Shown piece after piece: positions 9,268-16,489 of a stretch of 64,000 nucleotides of DNA (positions are counted from its first letter, which is position 1; the number at the start of each line of letters is the position of its first letter). The stretch spans positions 682,001 to 746,000 of the forward strand of contig CAVQCG010000004.1 of assembly GCA_963710975.1 (NCBI GenBank). Direction: 5' to 3'. Made by a program: the position numbers and the translations under genes. Origin of the DNA: JBBQXH01 sp963710975 (GTDB taxonomy: Bacteria; Actinomycetota; Thermoleophilia; Gaiellales; Gaiellaceae). Under the pieces are notes generated by a model. The model was not told the DNA's origin. It did not search any database and saw only the letters and a program-made list of their open reading frames with translations.

Positions 9268-10282
9268 CTACTTGATTCCGACCACCATCGAGTCCGGCCC
9301 GACGAGGTGTACGGCCTGCGTGCTTGCGAAGCCCGCATCCGCCATCCAGCCGGCGCAGTCGGCGGCGGTGTAGTCGAAGCCGGCCTCCGTCTCGATGAGC
9401 ATGTTGAGGCTCATCAGGAGTCCGAATGCGTTCTGTGACCTGTCGTCGTCGATGATCGCGTCGTAGACGACGAGCGCTCCTCCGGCCGGCAGGGCGTCGT
9501 ACGCCTTCCCGATCAGCATCCGCTTGTCCTCGAGGCTCCAGTCGTGAAGGATGTGACCCATCGTGATGACGTCCGCCTGCGGAAGGGCGTCGGCGAAGAA
9601 GTCCCCGCTGAGGAATCGCAGCCGGCTCTCCAGGCCCGTTTCGGCTGACGTAGTCCTCGAAGACCGGGCCGACCTGGGGCAGATCGAAGCCGACGCCGCT
9701 GAGGTGAGGATGCGCCTGCGCGATCTGCACCGCAAGGTCTCCCTGGGCGGTGCCGATGTCGGCGAACGTCGTGTAGTCCGCCCCACGAGACCTTTTCGGC
9801 GATCGCGAGGTTGGCTCCGTGGCTGATTCCGGTCATCGCAGCGAGAAAGCCCTCGAGCCGGACCGGGTCTGCGTAGAGCGCCTCGAAGAGCGGCACGCCG
9901 CCTGACTTCGTCTCGTTCTGGAGCTCGCCAGTCCGGAGCGCGTCGGTCAGATTGCCCCAGAAGCCGTACAGGCGACGATTCGCCATCTCGAGGACTCCGC
10001 CGACATAGGACGGCTTTCGCCTGTCGAGGAAGGTGTCGGTCGCGAGCGTATTGGAATACGTCTCCCCCGACCGCTCGAGGAAGCCAAGCGCTACCAGGGC
10101 ATCGAGGAAGTCTCGGGCTGATGGGGATGGAGCCCGAGCCTCTCGCGCAATGTCTCGATGTCCTGCGGCTTCCCAGCGAGCTCGGTGAAGACCCCCAGCT
10201 CGACTGCGCTCAGAAGGGTCTTGGAGCCCCAGAAGCCCAGCCCAACCTGCATGATGTGCTCCGGGGTCGGGTGCTCACTCAC
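9268..10282 (-). pseudogene. SAM-dependent O-methyltransferase (acetylserotonin O-methyltransferase-like), three frameshifts
   Basis: The sequence reads as a full-length methyltransferase of about 338 residues only if three frame changes are allowed. The N-terminus MSEHPTPEHIMQVGLGFWG has a dimerisation/winged-helix start. One base is missing near 10120 (before DFLDALVALGFLERSG). One base is extra in a G run near 9788 (before DYTTFADIGTAQGDLAVQIA, the SAM loop). One base is extra near 9652 (before ETGLESRLRFLSGDFF). The C-terminal half carries ADVITMGHILHDWS and DAIIDDDRSQNAFG, both typical of this plant/bacterial O-methyltransferase family. The start is GTG with a strong AAGGAGG site. Residue conservation across the shifts suggests either very recent decay or sequence errors. 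The substrate is unknown. Confidence 0.75.
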
Positions 10283-10415
10283 GCGTCAGTCCTCCTTGGT
10301 GATCCTTCGGTGTGTCGGGCGCGCGTGCGACACCTGCCCCGGGGTCGAACCACGGTTAGCCTGCCTCTACGTGTGAGTGGGGTCTCGCGGTTCGTCAACT
10401 CGAGAGGAGCGAACG

Positions 10416-11027
10416 ATGGGCACACAGACTGATCCTTCCAGGTCCGCACTCCTGGTGCTCCACTACCAGAACGGGCTCGTGAGGCACGAGGGCGTCTTTG
10501 CCTTCTCCGGCACGCCCGCCCAGATCGAGAAGCACAACTGCCTCGAGAAGACGGCAGCGGTCCTTGCGGCGACTCGCGAGGCGGGGGTCTCTGTCGTCTA
10601 CGTCAATATCGAGTTCAGGCCCGGGTTCCCGGAGCTGAAGAAGCCGACGTATCCGCTCATCGAATCGATCCAGGAGCGGAATGCCTTCATCCGGGGCACC
10701 TGGGATGCAGCGGTCCCCGAGGAGCTGAAGCCGGAGCCGGACGACATCATCGTCATCAACTTCAATTCCAGCGCGTTCTCACACACCGACCTCGACTGCA
10801 TCCTGCGCGCCAAGGGCATCGACCGCCTTTTCCTCGCCGGCATCGCCACCAACTGGATCGTCGAGAGCACGGCGAGGTACGGAGCGGAGCTCGGCTACGA
10901 CGTGACCGTCCTCGACGATTGCTGCCAGGGGTTCTCGGACGAGCTGCATGACTTCGCGATAGAGAAGACGCTTCCCTACTACGCCTCGATCATGAAGTCG
11001 ACCGACTTCATTGCGTCCCTGTCATAG
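10416..11027 (+). CDS. Isochorismatase-fold protein lacking the catalytic triad
   Basis: This 203-residue protein has the overall isochorismatase/cysteine-hydrolase fold: SALLVLHYQNGLV at the first strand, REAGVSVVYVNIEF, ..DDIIVINFNSSAFSHTDLDCILRAKGI and LAGIATNWIVESTARYGAELGYDV. Family hydrolases use an Asp-Lys-Cys triad. Here the first-strand Asp is His (LHYQN), the Lys strand reads VINFNSSAF with no Lys, and the Cys position in GVATNVCVESTA-type motifs is Ile. It is therefore probably not a standard cysteine hydrolase. I chose the ATG at 10416 because GAGAGGAGC lies just upstream; an in-frame GTG at 10377 is less likely. It is divergent from the methyltransferase. Confidence 0.8.
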   Translation: MGTQTDPSRSALLVLHYQNGLVRHEGVFAFSGTPAQIEKHNCLEKTAAVLAATREAGVSVVYVNIEFRPGFPELKKPTYPLIESIQERNAFIRGTWDAAVPEELKPEPDDIIVINFNSSAFSHTDLDCILRAKGIDRLFLAGIATNWIVESTARYGAELGYDVTVLDDCCQGFSDELHDFAIEKTLPYYASIMKSTDFIASLS

Positions 11028-11033
11028 GCGTGA

Positions 11034-11070
11034 AGAGCCTGTAAACGGGGCTGTTCCACGGTTTTTTCGA
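11034..11070 (+). terminator. Possible rho-independent terminator after the isochorismatase-fold gene
   Basis: A short GC stem (AGCC...GGCT around 11036-11052) is followed ten bases later by a run of six T at 11062-11067. It lies just downstream of the stop at 11027. The stem is weak and the T run is displaced, so this is tentative. Confidence 0.35.
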
Positions 11071-11467
11071 TGCAGGTCTAGCCCTGGTCGCAGGGACGGT
11101 CGCCGATGACTGCTTCAGAAACCGTCGTGACACAGCGATCTTCCTGTCGAGCTTAAAATCGAGATCAAGCTGAGGGTCTTCCGGCTGCCCGTTCGTAATC
11201 GCCGGGTACTCGGGGCCGGCCATGCGCTCGGCACCTTCGCCGCCTCGTGGGCCGGATCTTGCTCGAGCCTGGCGATCGTGGCGAGCAGCAAATCCGGATA
11301 GGCGAGTCGCTGACCCGCCGTCAGATCCCAGGCCGTATCCACTTCGGCGCTCGCCCTCGTGGGACTGACGATTATTCGGCGTCTAACTCCCACCGCCTCC
11401 GCCGCGTGCGTGAGGGTGTCGAAGATGGGCCGTGGCTCTTGAGATCGAGCCGAGGCATCCCGCTCCG
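11071..11467. other. Stretch without a confident gene
   Basis: No reading frame here has a convincing start, ribosome site and family match. A minus-strand frame gives a protein-like segment (DLTAGQRLAYPDLLLATIARLEQD, about 11250-11350) that could be a remnant of a lost gene, but I cannot assign it. Confidence 0.4.
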
Positions 11468-11851
11468 TCACGCCGCGGGCCGCTCCTCGGCGAGCACCTT
11501 GCGAGCGATGCGGAACGCGGAGACACCCGACGGGACGCCGGCGTAGACGGCGACGTGGAAGAGCGCATCCCTCAACTCCTCGTCCGAGCAGCCGTTGCCG
11601 AGTGCAGCGCGGAAGTGGAGCTCGAACTCTTCCCACCGGCCTGACGTCGCGAGGATCGCGAGCACCAGGAGACTCCGCGTCGGCCGCGGGAGCGCGTCAC
11701 GCCCCCAGCAGCCACCCCAGCAGTACTCCGTCACGAAGCGCTGGAAGTCGGCGCCGAACTCGTCGGTGCTCTGCATCGCCCGGTCGACGTATTCCGCTCC
11801 GAGCACATCCCTCCGGATATCGAGCCCCTTCTCGTAGACATCCTGGCTCAT
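11468..11851 (-). CDS. Carboxymuconolactone decarboxylase family protein (PcaC-like)
   Basis: The 127-residue product matches PcaC/AhpD-fold proteins along its whole length: FVTEYCWGGCWGRDALPRPTRSLLVLAIL, WEEFELHFRAALGNGCSDEELRDALFHVAVYAGVP and SAFRIARKVL. PcaC decarboxylates 4-carboxymuconolactone in protocatechuate degradation. No other pca genes are nearby, so the true substrate is uncertain. I chose the ATG at 11851 because AGGAGGAGGAA lies immediately upstream. A longer frame begins at 11917 but has no better site. Confidence 0.85.
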   Translation of the reverse strand: MSQDVYEKGLDIRRDVLGAEYVDRAMQSTDEFGADFQRFVTEYCWGGCWGRDALPRPTRSLLVLAILATSGRWEEFELHFRAALGNGCSDEELRDALFHVAVYAGVPSGVSAFRIARKVLAEERPAA

Positions 11852-11919
11852 TTCCTCCTCCTCCCTGTCGATTGCCGGAACACCCGTCTCGAGGCCGGCT
11901 CGTTCGTGGGATGACATAG

Positions 11920-11944
11920 GAAAGGCCCTGTACGCGGGGCCTTT
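11920..11944 (-). terminator. Hairpin following the tRNA-like remnant
   Basis: On the minus strand GGCCC and GGGCC form a stem around 11924-11941, followed by TTTCC. Its position relative to the tRNA-like segment at 11950 copies that of the terminator after the intact tRNA-Pro at 14.2 kb. Confidence 0.5.
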
Positions 11945-11949
11945 TCGAT

Positions 11950-11982
11950 CGGGGTGCTCCGGATTTGAACTCGGGGACCTCT
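11950..11982 (-). repeat. tRNA 3'-end-like segment, possible old attachment site
   Basis: Read on the minus strand, this segment ends in GCACCCCG and contains GAGTTCAAATC. It lines up with the T-arm and acceptor stem of the tRNA-Pro at 14225-14299 with only a few differences and one or two small gaps. It is in the same orientation and is also followed by a GC hairpin. The 5' half of a tRNA is not visible, so it is not a functional gene. It could be an att-site duplicate left by an element that inserted into tRNA-Pro, or a decayed tRNA. Confidence 0.5.
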
Positions 11983-12056
11983 ATTCGGCACAGTAGCGCG
12001 AAGCGAGTTGCCGCGACTGGAAAGGGCCTGCAGGAGCGCGCTTCTCGGACATTCAA

Positions 12057-12623
12057 CTAGGGTGATGCGGCGGCCCGGGCGGCTGCGACGGCTTCGAGTC
12101 GGGAGTTGACGCCGAGGGCCCGAAAGAGACGACGAATGTGGTTCTTGACCGTCTCGGTGCTCAGATGGAGCTCGGCGGCGATCTGCTTCGTCGAGCGGCC
12201 CTGCTCCAGAAGACGAAGCACCTCGACTTGGCGGGGGGTGAGATGCGGGGGTGGCGCTGTGGGCCTGTCGTCGGGCTGTCCCTCGATCAGCCCGAAGACG
12301 CCGACCACCCGTTCACCGTTCTTGAGCGCCACCGCGTTGAGCTCCACGGCCACCCGCGTGCCGGTGGTCGACACCAGTACCCCGGTCGCATCGGTGGCCG
12401 GTGAGCTGCCGAGCACCTTCCGGGAGAACAGCTCGCGGGCCCGGCGGCCGTCCTCGGGCGCGACGACCGAGGTGAAGTGGCGACCGCGAACGTCGCCAAG
12501 AAGCTGCTCGGCTGCGGGATTGATCCACCGGACGATTCCCGTTGTGTCGAGGACGTAGCTCGGGACGGCGACGTTCTCCAGAGCCTGCTCGACGTCGCCG
12601 CCGACTCCCAGGCCAGTGGCCAT
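12057..12623 (-). CDS. PAS-LuxR family transcriptional regulator
   Basis: This encodes a 188-residue regulator. Residues 10-120 form a PAS domain (VPSYVLDTTGIVRWINPAAEQLLGD, then FTSVVAPEDGRRARELF). Residues 125-185 form a LuxR-type helix-turn-helix (LTPRQVEVLRLLEQGRSTKQIAAELHLSTETVKNHIRRLF). It lacks a receiver domain, so the signal is probably sensed directly by the PAS domain; the ligand is unknown. Its 3' end abuts the tRNA-like remnant. Confidence 0.85.
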   Translation of the reverse strand: MATGLGVGGDVEQALENVAVPSYVLDTTGIVRWINPAAEQLLGDVRGRHFTSVVAPEDGRRARELFSRKVLGSSPATDATGVLVSTTGTRVAVELNAVALKNGERVVGVFGLIEGQPDDRPTAPPPHLTPRQVEVLRLLEQGRSTKQIAAELHLSTETVKNHIRRLFRALGVNSRLEAVAAARAAASP

Positions 12624-12686
12624 CAGGGAAGTGTGGCTGATCCGGGCCGCGTAATGAAACTAGAGACAGCGCGGATGCATCATCGG

Positions 12687-12869
12687 TCAGGCTCGCGCGT
12701 TGAGGATCAGCGGCATGCGGCGGCTGTCCCGCCCGTCCATCAGCCAGACAAAGAGCTGCCACGGCAGGAAGAGGACGTAGAGGGCGAGGACGACGAGCAT
12801 GACCGGAAGCAGGGCGATGCCAAGAAGCCAGCGCATGCGGCGCTTGGGCAGGGTAGAGCTGGCGGACAT
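12687..12869 (-). CDS. Small single-pass membrane protein
   Basis: This encodes about 60 residues with a basic N-terminus (MSASSTLPKRRMRW), one strongly hydrophobic stretch (LLGIALLPVMLVVLALYVLFLPWQ) and a short C-terminal tail. I chose the ATG at 12869 because GAGAGGGAA lies a few bases upstream. No family is recognised. It lies upstream of the PAS-LuxR gene on the same strand. Confidence 0.5.
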   Translation of the reverse strand: MSASSTLPKRRMRWLLGIALLPVMLVVLALYVLFLPWQLFVWLMDGRDSRRMPLILNARA

Positions 12870-13099
12870 GTATTCCCTCTCAGTGGAGTGGCGAGGCCTG
12901 TCTATTGGTCTCACGCTGGAGTTGTGCTTGAGACCGCGCACCGACCCCGATGCGACGCGGCTAGCGCGTCTCGACGGGTCGTGGCGTCGTGGGTCCTCCT
13001 ACTTCATTCGACGATACCGCCGCTCAGACGCCCGGTCATTGGCCCAAACGGGTCAATTCAGGCTCACCTAGGCAGAACGTCCGCTCCGGCTCCGGCGGT

Positions 13100-13270
13100 T
13101 CAGACACCGAGACCGTCCTCTAGGAACCGGTCAAGCTCGCTGCGCTTGAACAGGATGCGGCCGCCCCAGCGAGCATGTGGAAGGTGGTGTAGGTGCTTGT
13201 ACAGGCGCTCGCGTGAGACGCCTAGATGCGCGGCTTTCTTGCCAGTCGCGGGGCGTTCAGCTGGCGACAA
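13100..13270 (-). CDS. Excisionase-family helix-turn-helix DNA-binding protein
   Basis: The C-terminal part, KKAAHLGVSRERLYKHLHHLPHARWGGRILFKRSELDRFLEDGL, is a classic HTH_17/excisionase-type winged helix as carried by phages and integrative elements. The start is unclear. A TTG at 13270 gives 56 residues and overlaps the end of the upstream gene. The first ten residues do not resemble the usual LTPEEAA start, so a base error or another start is possible. Confidence 0.6.
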   Translation of the reverse strand: MSPAERPATGKKAAHLGVSRERLYKHLHHLPHARWGGRILFKRSELDRFLEDGLGV

Positions 13271-13709
13271 CTGGCCACCATGTCCTTCAATACGTCGAAG
13301 GTCGGCGACCCGCCGTTCGTGCCGAGGTTCGGGCCGGGTGACGTGCCCGCCGTCTGCGTGATCCCTGTCGGGCCTGCGCCGCCCGGTCCACTGATGAACG
13401 CCAGGTCGGGAGCCGAGATCCTCGCGTTGCAGACGGCCTGATCGAGTTCGGCGGCGACGCTCGACTCGACCAAGGCAGCGAGCGCCGCCGCCGTCCGTGG
13501 CAGCTTCCTGCGCTGTCGCCACGAGAGTTGTCGTCGGTCCGGCCGGAGCTTTTCCACGAGTCCGGCGAGGGGTTCGTCCTCCGATTGCTCCGGCTCTCCG
13601 GCTCGACGTGACGTAGCTCGGCGAGCGCCCGAACCCGGTCGGCCGGTGTGATCCGCGCGTCCGTCCCGAACGCGATCTCGCGCAACAGCTCCCGTGCCTC
13701 GTCGCTCAT
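13222..13709 (-). CDS. Hypothetical phage/element-like protein, one frameshift
   Basis: The protein begins MSDEARELLREIAFGTDARITPADRVRALAEL and continues, after one missing base near 13590, as EQSEDEPLAGLVEKLRPDRRQLSWRQRRKLPRTAAALAALVESSVAAELDQAV, ending at 13222 after a Gly/Thr/Pro-rich stretch. The opening resembles helical N-termini of phage small-terminase-like proteins, but this is a weak impression and I do not assign a function. Its ATG overlaps the stop of the upstream gene by 4 bp, so the two are coupled. Confidence 0.5.
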
Positions 13710-14125
13710 GAGCCGCCGCCGTTCAACTCGGCGAGCCTCGCCTGTATCCGCTCCCCAATCGACCCCTCTGCGAGCGTGCGCGTCCACGTCGCGCGCGCCA
13801 AGGGCGTGCCGCCGATCTCCTTCAACCACTCGCGAAGCTCCGGCGACAGCCTGCGCCGCGTGTCGAGCAGACGGCGGGCGTGCCCGTACCGCTCCATCAC
13901 GCCGTCCCTGAGCGCCAAGTCCACCCGCTCGATCAGTGACATCAGCTCCGCGATCTCCCGGCACGCCGGGGCGTCGATCACACCGATGTGCGGCAGCCCG
14001 AGAAGCTCCCGCTCGATCTCGGCCGCCCGGTCGTCGTACGGCCGCGGGTCGCGCGACCGGGCACCATGCCGCCGGTTCGGCTCCGGCGGCCTCGTGTGCG
14101 GCCCCATCACCACCCCGTTCGACAT
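13706..14125 (-). CDS. Hypothetical protein, probably element-borne
   Basis: This is a 139-residue mostly helical protein. After a basic, Pro-rich N-terminus (MSNGVVMGPHTRPPEPNRRHGARSR) comes YDDRAAEIERELLGLPHIGVIDAPACREIAELMSLIERVDLAL and a C-terminal SPELREWLKEIGG. It has no recognised domain. It is the first gene inside the putative element, about 100 bp from the 3' end of tRNA-Pro, and it overlaps the following gene by 4 bp. Confidence 0.5.
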   Translation of the reverse strand: MSNGVVMGPHTRPPEPNRRHGARSRDPRPYDDRAAEIERELLGLPHIGVIDAPACREIAELMSLIERVDLALRDGVMERYGHARRLLDTRRRLSPELREWLKEIGGTPLARATWTRTLAEGSIGERIQARLAELNGGGS

Positions 14126-14189
14126 TGCTCCAGCGTACCGAGACCCCCGGACTGTTCCAAAACACGTTCCAAACCGGCCCCAGCTCGGA

Positions 14190-14218
14190 AACAGAAAAGC
14201 CCGCCTGAGCGGGCCTTT
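14190..14218 (-). terminator. Terminator of tRNA-Pro
   Basis: On the minus strand a perfect GCCCGC/GCGGGC stem with a 4-base loop lies at 14199-14214 and is followed by TTTTCTGTTT. It sits about ten bases past the tRNA 3' end. Confidence 0.75.
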
Positions 14219-14224
14219 CCTTCA

Positions 14225-14299
14225 TCGGGGTGCCGAGATTTGAACTCGGGACCTCTTGTCCCCCAGACAAGCGCGCTAACCAGGCTGCGCCACACCCCG
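14225..14299 (-). tRNA. tRNA-Pro (GGG)
   Basis: The minus strand folds as a tRNA. The acceptor stem CGGGGTG pairs with CACCCCG, with discriminator A and no encoded CCA. The anticodon stem CTTGT/ACAAG encloses the loop CTGGGGG with anticodon GGG, and the T-arm is CCGAG-TTCAAAT-CTCGG. It is followed by a GC hairpin terminator. Its 3' part is duplicated near 11.95 kb. Confidence 0.93.
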
Positions 14300-14398
14300 T
14301 ATCGGCCAACCATACCGCCTAGCGTTACCCATCGCTGTTGCAACGGTTCCAATGTGCTCTAGTTAGGTGCCGTTCATCTACCACGCCTCGTAGCCCGA

Positions 14399-15160
14399 TT
14401 ACGGATCTACCTCGGTGGGCTTGGCGACGCGGCTCGTCGCGCTGATCCGTAACAGTCTGTAGTTGAGTAGGTTGGCTGTGCCGAGCGCAAGCGCGAAGCA
14501 GAACTCGGGCCATTCCTGGAACTCCACGATCGTAAAGTGATCCTCGTGGAACACCGCCCAACGAGAGACCCGATACACGAAGACGATCGCGAACGCGGCC
14601 GTCAAGCACAAGGGCGGGACGAACAGCCGCCTTGTCGAGTCCGAGAGCGCGCTCGGGCGGGCACGCTCGAGCCAGGGGAGCACCGCACCGTAGAGGCCGG
14701 CAAGGGCGAGTCCGGCCGCGAAGACGTCGTTCACGCCGTTCCCGATGTTGTGGATCGTCTGCTCGTCCTGCTCGTTCGATCGTTCGATGAACTCCGCGCC
14801 CTCGTAGTGGAAGACCTGCTCCCCCCAGGCGATCTCCTCGCCCGCGATGAACACCAGGATCACACCAAACGCCAGATACAGAAGACCCCACCACGGCCGA
14901 TGCGAACGCAGCAACCTGACCGCACACATGAAGGCAAGGATCGCCGCAGCTGCATAGAGGGCGAACTGACCCCACTCCAACAGCCGATCCTCACCGGTCA
15001 AGAACCTGAAAAGTGGCTTCCACGCCCGCGAGAGCACCACGACCAGGGCACCGACGATCGGCAGCCAGAACAGCGCTAGCGCGGCGTTCGCCGGTAGCCC
15101 CCAGCGCGACTCGGCCTCGTCGCCGATTATCGCCCGGAGCCTTCTCACCGCCGCAGACAT
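14399..15160 (-). CDS. Multi-pass membrane protein with GEEIAWGE motif
   Basis: This 253-residue protein has about seven hydrophobic segments, starting with ALALFWLPIVGALVVVLS. The loop after the third or fourth segment carries VFIAGEEIAWGEQVFHYEG, resembling the GEEISWGQ motif of a widespread family of uncharacterised bacterial membrane proteins. A second conserved-looking part is NEQDEQTIHNIGNGVND. The paired acidic residues in the membrane suggest a chemical or transport role, but no function is known to me. The gene lies upstream of tRNA-Pro on the same strand. Confidence 0.7.
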   Translation of the reverse strand: MSAAVRRLRAIIGDEAESRWGLPANAALALFWLPIVGALVVVLSRAWKPLFRFLTGEDRLLEWGQFALYAAAAILAFMCAVRLLRSHRPWWGLLYLAFGVILVFIAGEEIAWGEQVFHYEGAEFIERSNEQDEQTIHNIGNGVNDVFAAGLALAGLYGAVLPWLERARPSALSDSTRRLFVPPLCLTAAFAIVFVYRVSRWAVFHEDHFTIVEFQEWPEFCFALALGTANLLNYRLLRISATSRVAKPTEVDP

Positions 15161-15398
15161 CCGCTATTGCCAACCATGACGCGCTCGAAGCGTGTGACAC
15201 ATACTGACACTCACTGTCTGTCACTGCGGACAAGCCGTCAGCACGCGCAGACTGCGGCGGCCACGGTCGCCGGCACCGCACCATTTGTGCGCGATGTTCT
15301 TGGCGAGCAGATTGATGCGACCAGGCCGCGTGTGACGGTCGCGCTCGCCCCGAATGGGACTAGATCGTCGGCGAGAGGACACTGAGTAGGGTTGGGGA

Positions 15399-16186
15399 AT
15401 GCGCGAGTTGCCTCCGGGCTGGGCGACCGACCTTGCCGTTCTCGAGCTCACCGGCTCGACTGTGCAGGAGCATGGAGACCACCTGCTCGTCCGTACCGAG
15501 CACAACCCCGGCTTCCACTGGGGCAACTGTCTCTTCGTGACGGATGAGGACGCGGTGGCCGAGGCGGGAAGGTGGGTTGAGACCTTTCAGTTGGCGTTCC
15601 CCAAAGCCTCCTGGATCGCGATCGGTCTGATCCGGATGCCCGACGACCAGGACGCCTGGGTCGCGCAGGGGCTCACGGTGGAACTGGACGATGTGCTTAC
15701 TACAGCCACCTGCCCCGACAGACTCCGCTTCCCGACGGATATACAGTGCGTCGCCTTGAGGGAGGAGACTGGGAGCAATCCCTGGCGCGGTCGGTGGCCG
15801 AGAACGACCGAACCGGCGAGGAAGACCCCCTGTCCTATGAGAGATTCGCTCGCAGGCGGATGCAGGCGTGGCGGGCGCTCTGCGAGCGGGAGGTGGCGGC
15901 CTTTTTCGGGGCGTTCGCGGACGATGTACTCGTCGCCGAGCTGGGCATCGTCCAGTGCGGTGGTGGGACGGCGCGCTACCAGAGCGTCGGCACCGACGAG
16001 GAGCACCGGCGTCGGGGACTGGCCTCTCACCTCCTCGGGGTTGCCGCCCGGTGGGCCGGCAACCGTGGCTGTGACCGGTGGGTGATCGTCACGGAGGCCA
16101 CGAACCCTGCGGGACGCGTCTACCGCCGCGTAGGGTTCGAGCCAGATACCGGAAACGCCCAGGCTTACCGTAAGCCCGCACGCTGA
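15399..16186 (+). CDS. GNAT family N-acetyltransferase, one frameshift
   Basis: Two reading frames together give a protein of about 262 residues. The first part (MRELPPGWATDLAVLELTGSTVQEHGDHLLVRTEHNPGFHWGNCL) is a divergent GNAT-like half. The second part carries the acetyl-CoA loop SVGTDEEHRRRGLASHLLGVAARWA and NPAGRVYRRVGFEPDT. The join lies near 15743-15750, where one base appears to be missing (VRRLEGGDWEQSLARSVAEN follows in the new frame). The total length of 788 nt fits a single lost base. The acceptor substrate is unknown. Confidence 0.72.
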
Positions 16187-16489
16187 GCCACATCGTGGCG
16201 ACCCGTTCGGTTCTCGCCATGGGGCAGGAGCGGCGGGCTCGGAGTCCTCGGGAGCCCCCGGCCGCAAGGGCGCCGTCGCTCCTGCCGGTTATCCCTTCGT
16301 GACCGGATAGACGCTTCCTCGCACGGTCTGCTCGCGCACTCGCGTCCAGCGCCTCCATGACTGGTCTCAACCGGCCGGGCTCGGTTCGTACACGACCGGC
16401 AGGATGCCGCGGCACTCGCGCTTGCCGCGCAGTGGCGGGCCGAGCGTGACAGCGCTACCGTGCGGAGTATCCCCGCGACCCCCGCTCGC
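16187..16489. other. Intergenic stretch without a visible gene
   Basis: No frame with a plausible start and family match is seen. It presumably holds the promoter of the secreted phosphatase gene, but I cannot point to convincing promoter boxes. Confidence 0.4.

Larger units (their letters stand above)
11950..14299. mobile_element. Putative decayed tRNA-Pro-associated genomic element
   Basis: The segment is bounded by the intact tRNA-Pro(GGG) and by a copy of its 3' end in the same orientation. Inside are a small excisionase-like helix-turn-helix gene, two small overlapping genes of a kind seen in phages and integrative elements, a small membrane protein and a PAS-LuxR regulator. No integrase is visible, so if this was an element it is degraded. 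The boundaries are inferred from the tRNA-like repeat only. Confidence 0.35.

Noticed and set aside
11115..11636. Minus-strand frame overlapping the PcaC-like gene
   Set aside because: Its first part is a shadow of the PcaC-like gene; the remaining segment looks partly protein-like but has no family match.
12477..13361. Plus-strand frame of about 294 codons
   Set aside because: It is antisense to the PAS-LuxR, small membrane and HTH genes and has no recognisable domain.
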